Assembly (NCBI GenBank): GCA_900317755.1
Contig: ONHZ01000035.1
Span: forward strand, 1-34,060
From: an uncultured Lachnospiraceae bacterium
GTDB lineage: Bacteria; Bacillota; Clostridia; Lachnospirales; Lachnospiraceae
Reading direction: 5' to 3'
Length of the DNA: 34,060 nucleotides
In this document: piece after piece, positions 21,891 through 29,586 of the stretch
Position numbering within the stretch: the first letter of the stretch is position 1
How the letters are laid out: every line of letters starts with the position of its first letter
Made by a program: the position numbers and the translations under genes
The notes under the pieces: model-generated
What the model was told of the DNA's origin: nothing
Databases searched by the model: none
The model's input: the letters and a program-made list of their open reading frames with translations, nothing else

Positions 21891-24293
21891 ATGATAAAGT
21901 CTAAAAGGCAGTTGTTTCTTGATATAAAGATTCCTGAAAAGACATTAATTAACACGCCTTCATCTACTGAAGATATTATTGAGATAAAAGGTGTTGATTC
22001 TGGTGGAATATTCAAATTATCAGATAATAGATGGTCTATAAGCTGTCGTATAAAAGATGTGAATTTCACGCCAATGACTGAAGATGAACAGGATTTGTTC
22101 CTTGATGAATGGCAGAAAGCTGTCAATTCCTTTACTTGTGAAGTTTTCATATCAACGTTTAATAAAAACAGAAATATGGAAGTTGTAAGGGACAGACTGT
22201 TTTATAAGAAAAAGGGTGATGAATATGACTGGCTCTGTGATTCATATAATAACATCATTCGTGATAAGATTGTAAATGGCAAAAAATCTATTGAACAGGT
22301 TAAAATCTTGACTCTTGCTTGTGACAGAAGCGATTATGATGAAGCAAAACAGTATCTGTATGAGATATATTCTGCACTTTCCAATGTATTTCTTTCTTTC
22401 AAAAGCAACCTTACTATTCTTGATACTAATGAAAGGCTTGAGCTTCTATATGATTTTTATCATGTCGGCAGTGAGGAATGTTTTAATTTCGATATAAATG
22501 ATTATGCTGCCCAAGGGCGTGATTTCAAACAGTATATTGCTCCGGATTCTATCAGTTTTGAGCGTGATACCTTCCATATGAATGGAAAAATAGGAAGGGT
22601 ATTATGTCTTGAACCTTCAAAATATCCTGTAAGCCTTGTGGCAAATTTCTTTTCACAAGTCAGCAATCTTTCATGCGTATCTTTCTTTACTATGAATTAT
22701 CTGATGATTCCGCAGGATGTTGCTATCAAGACATTAGAAAGCAAACAGATAGGAATAGAGCATGATATTGAAAAACAGCAGCAGAGAAGAAATCGTGATG
22801 GTAATTTCAGTTCTGATATTTCCTTTAAGACAAGGACTGAAAAAAGAGAAGTAGAAGCTATGCTTTCAGAACTTCATGGTTCTGATGCCAAAGTATTCTG
22901 GTTTGGTTTTACCATAGTATTGATTGCTGATAACGATAAAGAGCTTCAGAGGGCTGAAATGAGCCTTCGTTCAATATGTGACGGAACTGGAACAGAAGGA
23001 TTGCTTAAGCCATACAGTCTGCGACAGAGGGAGGGGCTTAATACTGCGCTTCCTTATGGCGTCAGGCAAGTATCTAAACTCAGGACTCTTTTTACATCTT
23101 CTCTTGAAGCATTTATACCTTTTAATGCTGTTGAATGCCAGACAAATAGAAATCCTTTTTATTATGGAATAAATGATGTTACACATGAGCCTATTTTATG
23201 GAACAGAATGAATAATACCAATGGTAATGGCTTTGTTTTCGGAATACCTGGAGGTGGAAAATCATTTACAGGCTGCAAGCTTGAAGCACTTTCTGTATTT
23301 GCAAAGACTGATGATGATATTATTTTTATTGATCCTACACTTGAATATTTTAATGTAGCGGATGTTCTTGGCGGACAGAAGATAAACCTTACATCATTTA
23401 CCACCCAGTATATGAATCCTATGGAAGTAAATCTTCAGACGCTTTCTGTAAATGACGAGGACGGACAGATTCATGATAAATGCGATTACATGCGTGGATT
23501 TATAGACCTTGCAATGGACGGTGCAATGTTATATTCACATAAGACAATCGTAGACAGATGTGTCCGTGAACTTTATCATGAAATAGCCGTGCTTCCTGTT
23601 AATGAAAGGCGACAGCCGATATTTTCAGATTTTCTACGAATTGTTAGACAGCAGAAGGAAAGGGAAGCAAGTCAGATAGCTGTTGCCATGGAGCTGTTTA
23701 CTGACGGTGGACTCAATATTTTTAACCATCAGTCTAATGTCAATCTTAATAACAGGGTGCTTGTATTCGGGCTTCGTGATCTAGGTGACGATTTACAAAA
23801 TGTTGCTATGATGACCATGCTTGAATTTGTCCGTACACGTATTATCCGGAATGCCGGTCTTGGAAGAAATACATGGCTTTATATTGATGAGATACATACT
23901 GTACTCCGCAATCAGTATTCAACAGAATATCTCATTTCCTTATGGAAGAAAGTCAGAAAGCTTGGCGGACTCTGTACAGGTATAACACAGAACGTTGTTG
24001 AAATTCTTGAAACACCGAGAGTGTCCACGCTTATATCAAATTCAGAATACACAATGTTCTTAAAGCAGTCAGAACCTGATGTCGAAGCATTAAAGACCAT
24101 ATTTAAAGGCATAAGTCCTGCACAGCTTAATTATGTCAAAATTGCATCTCCTGGAACTGGTCTGATAAAATTCGGTGATTCTGTAATCAGGTTCAATAAC
24201 GTAATTAGCAAGGACAATCCTATTTATGATGTATTTAATACCAATGCACAGGAACTTGCTGCAAAGAAAAAACAGCTTGTGTCATCTTATTAA
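21891..24293 (+). CDS. virB4: VirB4-family conjugation ATPase
   Basis: 800 residues; the motor of the type IV secretion channel. The N-terminal domain runs to about 400 (FSQVSNLSCVSFFTMNYLM, KVFWFGFTIVLIADNDKELQ). The ATPase domain has Walker A GIPGGGKS at 451-458, IIFIDPTLEYF near 476-486, Walker B TWLYIDEIHTVLRN near 660-670, and the LGGLCTGITQNVVEIL sensor near 690-705. All motor motifs are intact. CGGAGG stands eight bases before ATG 21891. It is followed by the peptidase gene, whose ribosome site overlaps the VirB4 stop region. Confidence 0.95.
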   Translation: MIKSKRQLFLDIKIPEKTLINTPSSTEDIIEIKGVDSGGIFKLSDNRWSISCRIKDVNFTPMTEDEQDLFLDEWQKAVNSFTCEVFISTFNKNRNMEVVRDRLFYKKKGDEYDWLCDSYNNIIRDKIVNGKKSIEQVKILTLACDRSDYDEAKQYLYEIYSALSNVFLSFKSNLTILDTNERLELLYDFYHVGSEECFNFDINDYAAQGRDFKQYIAPDSISFERDTFHMNGKIGRVLCLEPSKYPVSLVANFFSQVSNLSCVSFFTMNYLMIPQDVAIKTLESKQIGIEHDIEKQQQRRNRDGNFSSDISFKTRTEKREVEAMLSELHGSDAKVFWFGFTIVLIADNDKELQRAEMSLRSICDGTGTEGLLKPYSLRQREGLNTALPYGVRQVSKLRTLFTSSLEAFIPFNAVECQTNRNPFYYGINDVTHEPILWNRMNNTNGNGFVFGIPGGGKSFTGCKLEALSVFAKTDDDIIFIDPTLEYFNVADVLGGQKINLTSFTTQYMNPMEVNLQTLSVNDEDGQIHDKCDYMRGFIDLAMDGAMLYSHKTIVDRCVRELYHEIAVLPVNERRQPIFSDFLRIVRQQKEREASQIAVAMELFTDGGLNIFNHQSNVNLNNRVLVFGLRDLGDDLQNVAMMTMLEFVRTRIIRNAGLGRNTWLYIDEIHTVLRNQYSTEYLISLWKKVRKLGGLCTGITQNVVEILETPRVSTLISNSEYTMFLKQSEPDVEALKTIFKGISPAQLNYVKIASPGTGLIKFGDSVIRFNNVISKDNPIYDVFNTNAQELAAKKKQLVSSY

Positions 24294-24305
24294 GGGGTGG
24301 GATTT

Positions 24306-25901
24306 ATGACTAGGAGAGGAAGTACACAATTATATGATTATGACGGCAATCTAGCCTTAAATTCAAGGCACAGACAGAACAGCAGTATAGAATATTATCA
24401 GAATAAGCAGTACAGACATCATTCTTCTAATAATCTGTCAGAAAATACAAATAAGGGGAAAATATCCGCATATTCAAATATGCTGTCAAAAAGAGCGGAA
24501 AGCGTTAATCGAGAAATTAATTTCTTAAAGAAGAAACAGGAAAGATTACAGCATGAGATCGACAAGCTTGAAAATGGAGAAAATAAGGAAAATGCTTATG
24601 TGCAGGAACAGATTGATGAGCTGAATGCCGAGCTTCAGCGTGTATCAAAACAGATTGCTGAAGATGCAAAGACTGTCATATCTTTAGGAATATCTGCCGG
24701 AACCGGTGGCGGAGCTTCTTCTGATACATCTACTCAGGGTGGTGGCAGTAGTGCTTCAGCTGGCAGAGGTAATGATGCGGGCGGTTCTTCTAAATCAAAT
24801 AATAATGCATCAAATTCTCATACCGGAGTTTCAAATAATCCCAAGAGAAAAAAACAGATTGATTCTTTTCTGGAAAAGAAGGAGAAGTTAGATAAGATTA
24901 CTTCCATTACTGGAAATCCGGTAGGAATAGTTAATGCCGGAATATCAAAGACTGGACGGAAAGTAAGCAAGTTTGGTAAAGATGCGGAAGAATCTGCGTC
25001 CGGAAATGTAAATTATGATCCACAAAAACATGCACAGCAGTATGTTCAGAATACTTTTAAGAAACTTAATGATACCAGGCGGCAGACTAATTCTGCAGTG
25101 ATTGGTATAGCCACTTTGGTAGGTGGTCCATTAGGCGGTCTTATTGCATTTATTGTGACACTTATTCTGTCTTTGATAATAGGAGCTGTTATATTTTTCA
25201 GTATACTTTCCACAGTAGGAAGTTCGACTCAGGCTTTATCTGATTTTAATAATAATTCTGCTTATACTAATAATTCTGATAGCACAGATTATAATTCTTT
25301 ATATGACAACCTTACGGATATTGTTAATATACCGATAAGGGAATACTTTTCAAATGGAGAAGGCTGTATATTAACTGTTCCTTATATTAACCAAGGTGAT
25401 TATAAGGTTGACATTACATCTAAATATCCTGGTAAGACTATTGCAAGGGCTGGATGCGGATTCTGTACTATGGCAATGGCTATTTCCGCATTTAATGGAA
25501 AGCTTACTTCGCCTGTGGAAATTACACAAAAGTATGGCGGTCAATATTATGTTGATGGTTATGGAATATCTCATAGTGCAATTCCTGCTATAGCTAACGG
25601 GTATGGTATAAGTGCGAAAGCCTGCAGTGCATCTGATCGTTCTGCAATATACAGTTGTCTTGAAAATGGCGGGCTTGTAGTAATATGGGTACATAAACAG
25701 CCTTTTACTGCAAGTGGACATACAATGCTGTTAAGAGGTGTCAATCCTTCGCATACACAGTTCTATATTGCTTCATCTTCTTCCGGTTCACAGGCATATC
25801 GTTCAAGTGGAAGAGATATTAATTGTCAGACATGGCCGGTCGATACCATATTCAATGCTTTGGGTAAAGGTGGGGAGACTGTGTATTTATTATCAAAATA
25901 A
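24306..25901 (+). CDS. Membrane-anchored C39-like peptidase of the transfer apparatus
   Basis: 531 residues. N-terminal coiled coil (about 60-115, NREINFLKKKQERLQHEIDK), Gly/Ser/Asn-rich linker (about 130-175), basic region, one or two membrane helices at about 265-302 (GGLIAFIVTLILSLIIGAVI), then an outside domain. That domain (about 355-531) is a Peptidase_C39_2-like fold: ILTVPYINQGDY, Cys384 in AGCGFCTMAMA, H472 in SGHTMLLRGV. In Gram-positive ICEs the gene after VirB4 usually encodes a cell-wall hydrolase (CHAP or NlpC/P60) that opens the wall for the channel; here a C39-type domain occupies that place. ATG 24306 has GGGGTGG ahead; GTG 24297 is rejected. Confidence 0.82.
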   Translation: MTRRGSTQLYDYDGNLALNSRHRQNSSIEYYQNKQYRHHSSNNLSENTNKGKISAYSNMLSKRAESVNREINFLKKKQERLQHEIDKLENGENKENAYVQEQIDELNAELQRVSKQIAEDAKTVISLGISAGTGGGASSDTSTQGGGSSASAGRGNDAGGSSKSNNNASNSHTGVSNNPKRKKQIDSFLEKKEKLDKITSITGNPVGIVNAGISKTGRKVSKFGKDAEESASGNVNYDPQKHAQQYVQNTFKKLNDTRRQTNSAVIGIATLVGGPLGGLIAFIVTLILSLIIGAVIFFSILSTVGSSTQALSDFNNNSAYTNNSDSTDYNSLYDNLTDIVNIPIREYFSNGEGCILTVPYINQGDYKVDITSKYPGKTIARAGCGFCTMAMAISAFNGKLTSPVEITQKYGGQYYVDGYGISHSAIPAIANGYGISAKACSASDRSAIYSCLENGGLVVIWVHKQPFTASGHTMLLRGVNPSHTQFYIASSSSGSQAYRSSGRDINCQTWPVDTIFNALGKGGETVYLLSK

Positions 25902-26003
25902 TATCATATTTGGATAATCAAGTATCAATAAATACCATAAATGATATTTATTTAGTGTCATTTTTATAATAATATTTTCAATATAAATGAGAGGAAAGAT
26001 ACT

Positions 26004-26162
26004 ATGACGGACAATATTAATGCATTCATTTTAGTGGTAAATACTTCCGATGCTGCCGTTAACAGGCAGAAAGAAAAAGACAAGCGGAGAGTAATGAAGC
26101 TAATTGAAAACATAAAGAACAAAAAGGAAATGGCTTATACCGACAAATCTGGAAATATATAA
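26004..26162 (+). CDS. Small hypothetical protein (52 aa)
   Basis: Short gene with GAGAGGAAAG before ATG 26004. The product is a hydrophobic start (INAFILVVNTSDAAV) followed by a very basic helix (NRQKEKDKRRVMKLIENIKN). It lies 16 bases before the DUF5688 gene. The preceding 100 bases are AT-rich and include CATAAATGATATTT (25936-25949). No family recognised. Confidence 0.55.
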   Translation: MTDNINAFILVVNTSDAAVNRQKEKDKRRVMKLIENIKNKKEMAYTDKSGNI

Positions 26163-26178
26163 AATCGGGGTATTTAAC

Positions 26179-27276
26179 ATGAACGATAATGATAAGATGA
26201 TGAATTTTGAAGAATATTCCAATAAGGTGCTTGAAACAATAAATGACTATATGGATTCTTCAGAAGAATACAATTTCAAACTGATTGACCATGCACAGTT
26301 TAATGGTTCTGTAGACAAAAGTATCGTATGTTTCAAGAAGTCTGATGAAGAATATGTCTATTCTCCTTTTTTTCATTTAAAAGGATTCTATATGTCGTAT
26401 TGCAATTTATGCAGGCTACAGTATCCTAGCGGTCAGGCTTTTAATTCTTCAATGGAGCAGCTTTCTGATAAATTCAAGGAATTGTTTGACAATCCACAGA
26501 ACAAGCTGAATTTCAATAGTGACGGCATTAATATTACTGATTATGGTATTGTAAAGGATAAGCTGTTCCTTCAGGTTTGCAATGCTGAAAAAAATAAAAA
26601 ATATCTTGAGGATAAGCCGCATTATGATTTAGATGACCTTTCGGTTTTTGCCTGTGCGAAAATTATGAAGGATGGTAAAAGCTATATTTTCCCAGTATAT
26701 ACCAACTACCTTAAATTATGGAATGTTTCATCAGAAACTCTGTTGGAAGATGCTCTTAAATACAGTAATGAAAAGCATCAGGCTGTACTTATATCTCCCG
26801 AAACATATGACAAACATGAGCTTGTTTCTATACCGGAAGATGATTATACAAAATATAAGTTCGTAGTATTAAAGAATGATACATTTAAAGGTGCTTCTGC
26901 CATATTGAATGCGGGCGAAGTATTAGACAGTTTTGCAAAAGCATATAAATGCGATTTATGGGTTCTTCCCGCTTCAGTAAATGAAATGATAATTGTTCCC
27001 AAAAATGCATTTCCTGACTATTCGTTTTATAACATGACATGTGCATTTATTGATTACAATGTCCAGAATGTCGATGTTTCCGATGATCTTTCGGAACATA
27101 TTTATATTTATGACAAGGATTCAAGATGTATTACAAATCCGATAGACAAGCAGACTGTTATTGATTATAACAAACCTCTTTTTCCCTTTTTAGAAATGGA
27201 CAAGGAAAACGAGAAAGCTGATATTGGCGAAACGGAAGAAACATTGGTATCAAGCGGAAAGAGACAGTCTTTCTGA
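26179..27276 (+). CDS. DUF5688 family protein (first copy)
   Basis: 365 residues, soluble and acidic. MNFEEYSNKVLETINDYMDS opens the typical DUF5688 N-terminus. The later part (KDKLFLQVCNAEKNKKYLED, DLDDLSVFACAKI, then SAILNAGEVLDSFAKAYKCD, LWVLPASVNEMIIVPKNAFP) matches the conserved core. The family is common in Lachnospiraceae ICEs and has no known function. GGGG lies ahead of the ATG. It pairs with the divergent relative at 28257 on the other side of the SpoVG-like gene. Family assignment is from memory. Confidence 0.72.
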   Translation: MNDNDKMMNFEEYSNKVLETINDYMDSSEEYNFKLIDHAQFNGSVDKSIVCFKKSDEEYVYSPFFHLKGFYMSYCNLCRLQYPSGQAFNSSMEQLSDKFKELFDNPQNKLNFNSDGINITDYGIVKDKLFLQVCNAEKNKKYLEDKPHYDLDDLSVFACAKIMKDGKSYIFPVYTNYLKLWNVSSETLLEDALKYSNEKHQAVLISPETYDKHELVSIPEDDYTKYKFVVLKNDTFKGASAILNAGEVLDSFAKAYKCDLWVLPASVNEMIIVPKNAFPDYSFYNMTCAFIDYNVQNVDVSDDLSEHIYIYDKDSRCITNPIDKQTVIDYNKPLFPFLEMDKENEKADIGETEETLVSSGKRQSF

Positions 27277-27325
27277 TAATGATATATTTTATTAGTTTAG
27301 TTCTCTTAGAAAGGAGACAACCATT

Positions 27326-28132
27326 ATGTTAGCAGTATCATTAAAATCAAAAGCACAGAACGACAGTGATAAAATTATGTACAGGGGCGACATTCGTCTC
27401 AATAATAATATCGCTACAGTTAAAGGCGTAAAGATTACCACTGGCGGGGAAAACAGCAAGTTCTTCGTTGCATTTCCATCAAGGAATTTTGAAATTACTC
27501 CGGCGAAGTATGCAAGTCTTGAACCGGAAAAACAGGCAAATTACAGGACAGTTGCTGATGAGTCAGGCGAGCTTCATTTTTACGGTAGCAGCGAGTTTGT
27601 AACCCCTATTACGAAGGAAGCCCATGATGATGTTTATTCTACTGTGGCAAAGGCAATGGAAGCAGATGATCTGTATGCACAGAATGCCAGGGAAACCATG
27701 GGTAACACAAGGGCAGAGCTTGTTAATTCAAATGTTGTGAATACTAAAAATGGCGATAAATTCTTTACTACAAGCGTACATCTGAACGGATATGCTTTCA
27801 ATGACATTACAGCAAACCTCAAGCACAGCAAGGATGGACATGCTTTCATTTCTATCAATTATCCAGGTTATAAGACACAGCGTGGCGATTTTGTTCAGTA
27901 TTTTCATTTCAGGGAAGATGGCAAGGGCTATGATCCGAAGATGAAGGAGCCTACTGAAGTAAACTACAAGCGTATCGTTGAAGGCATGATTGTCAAGGAA
28001 TGCAAGGCGCAGATTCCAGAATGGGCGCAGGCGCTTGAAGCAAACAAGACGGCTTCAAAGACGGCAGAAGCTCCGGCTGAAGATGCCATGGCAGAGACTG
28101 AGCCTATGATGTCAGGTACTCGCAGAATGTAA
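27326..28132 (+). CDS. SpoVG-related DNA-binding protein
   Basis: 268 residues. Residues about 15-110 follow the SpoVG pattern: a start strand, NNIATVKGVKITTGG, then SKFFVAFPSRNFE (compare GLFVAMPSKR in SpoVG), then FVTPITKEAHDDVYSTVAKA where SpoVG has its ahPI...r..I helix. The remaining 150 residues (FTTSVHLNGYAFNDITANLK, GHAFISINYPGY) may be a second beta domain. SpoVG proteins bind nucleic acid and adjust gene expression. AAAGGAG stands ahead of ATG 27326. It is much longer than the SpoVG of about 95 residues, as in other ICE-borne forms. Its GC-richer codons differ a little from the AT-rich transfer genes upstream. Confidence 0.6.
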   Translation: MLAVSLKSKAQNDSDKIMYRGDIRLNNNIATVKGVKITTGGENSKFFVAFPSRNFEITPAKYASLEPEKQANYRTVADESGELHFYGSSEFVTPITKEAHDDVYSTVAKAMEADDLYAQNARETMGNTRAELVNSNVVNTKNGDKFFTTSVHLNGYAFNDITANLKHSKDGHAFISINYPGYKTQRGDFVQYFHFREDGKGYDPKMKEPTEVNYKRIVEGMIVKECKAQIPEWAQALEANKTASKTAEAPAEDAMAETEPMMSGTRRM

Positions 28133-28256
28133 ATCAAAGAGATTAACTTTCATTTAACCTCCTTATGTCATTTTTATATATCACTAATCGTAGGGCCGCA
28201 CTTCAAAATGCGGTTCTATGTTTATTACTACCAAATCGTTCTTGAAAGGATTCGTT

Positions 28257-29270
28257 ATGGAAAATAATTTAATGGAATATTCAGATTTTAAAAAGAATAT
28301 AATAGCAAAGCTTGATATGCTTGTTCCAAAAGACAGGCAGGGACAGTTCAAGCTTGTGGCTTATAACAGCGGAAAAGAATCAAAAGGGCACATGCTTACA
28401 AATCATGAAGGCATTATGCTTACTGACGGAAAGGATAGAAGCGGGGACGGATTTCTTCTTCCTTCTTATAAGTTTTCCGATCTTTATGAAAGCTATAAAA
28501 GTTCCAATGTTTCAGTAGACAAATTTCTTTCAAGCTTTATGTCATTTGTGTGCAGCGATTATGACAGTGCAATAGAGCGGGAAAAAAACCTTGGTATGAA
28601 GATTGAAAAAATAAAGGCAGAATGTCCGGAAAAGGAGCTTATATTATCATGCACTGAAAAGCAGAATGAACTTTCTGATAAGGCTGTAATATTCACATCG
28701 GAGAAATATGCCTTTTATCTTTCGGCTCTTCTTACCCCGATAGAGCTAATTAAATCTTCTGAGTCCTTTACGGTATACGATGTTCCGAAAAAATATGTTG
28801 AATCCTGGAAAGACTCCACTGGTCATTCCCTGGATTTTAATGGAACATCATCAAAGCTCTTTGAAATAGCGCAGAGCAATACTGAGAAGTATTTTCCCCC
28901 GGTAGTTGACAAGCGTCTTGGACTTGACAAGATACCTTTCTTTAGGATTTCTACAGCAAGGGACGGTATATGTTCAGCCTTCTATAATGGCAATTTAAAA
29001 GAGATATCTAAGGAATGTGCAGATTCTCTTGTCATATATCCTGTAAGTGATAAATTTTATTATTGCATGCCTTATGCAAATGCTCAGAGAATCGGTCTTT
29101 CGCAGGCTTTTGACAAGTTTTCCTATGTATTTTCACCGACTGGCATTAATGATGATGATCTCGATATTGATGTGGAAAAATGGTATTACCACAAGGATTC
29201 TGGTCAGCTCGTATTCAATAAGCAGGATTTTATGAAGATTGATGAAATTTCAAAGGCAAGAAGCCTTTAA
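28257..29270 (+). CDS. DUF5688-like protein (second copy)
   Basis: 337 residues. MEYSDFKKNIIAKLDMLVPK resembles the start of the copy at 26179, and the C-terminal core (SAFYNGNLKEISKECADSLV, IYPVSDKFYYCMPYANAQRI) matches the DUF5688 L-P-x-S-x-x-E-x-x-x-V-P region loosely. The middle (EREKNLGMKIEKIKAECPEK) is coiled-coil-like. ATG 28257 has AAAGGA six bases ahead; the longer TTT/ATG reading from 28218 lacks a site. In the gap before it, CCGCA/TGCGG (about 28196-28213) forms a small hairpin without a T-run. Function unknown. Confidence 0.6.
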   Translation: MENNLMEYSDFKKNIIAKLDMLVPKDRQGQFKLVAYNSGKESKGHMLTNHEGIMLTDGKDRSGDGFLLPSYKFSDLYESYKSSNVSVDKFLSSFMSFVCSDYDSAIEREKNLGMKIEKIKAECPEKELILSCTEKQNELSDKAVIFTSEKYAFYLSALLTPIELIKSSESFTVYDVPKKYVESWKDSTGHSLDFNGTSSKLFEIAQSNTEKYFPPVVDKRLGLDKIPFFRISTARDGICSAFYNGNLKEISKECADSLVIYPVSDKFYYCMPYANAQRIGLSQAFDKFSYVFSPTGINDDDLDIDVEKWYYHKDSGQLVFNKQDFMKIDEISKARSL

Positions 29271-29315
29271 GAAGCGGAATCATTGGTATTCAAAAATTGT
29301 TAAGGGGAAAATAAG

Positions 29316-29535
29316 ATGAAATATACGGACATTTTAGGCAAGGATCATGAATTGTATTTTATGAAAAGCTCGTATGATTATCATGGTGCATTGGCAATAC
29401 AGATTATGGAGAAAATGGAAGATGGTTATGACGAACCATTTTGCTCATTAACTGTGAACCTTCCCGAATCCGAAAAGGGAAAAACAGGCAGTATATAGAT
29501 GTTAATAACTGTCCTAAAGAAATTATAGATTGAAG
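29316..29535 (+). pseudogene. Truncated DUF4313 gene
   Basis: MKYTDILGKDHELYFMKSSY then ALAIQIMEKMEDGYDEPFCS then LTVNLPESEKGKTG is the N-terminal half of DUF4313. The frame ends at 29498, but shifting one base near 29488 continues the family text (QYIDVNNCPKEIID) before a TGA at 29533-29535 where further domain sequence would be expected. The downstream third is missing. GGGG precedes the ATG, so a 60-residue product could still be made. Decay by one frameshift and a 3' deletion or nonsense change. Confidence 0.65.
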
Positions 29536-29586
29536 TGCTATACTAAAAGTAGACAGAGGGGGTAGATGAAAGAAAGGAGACTTTTT

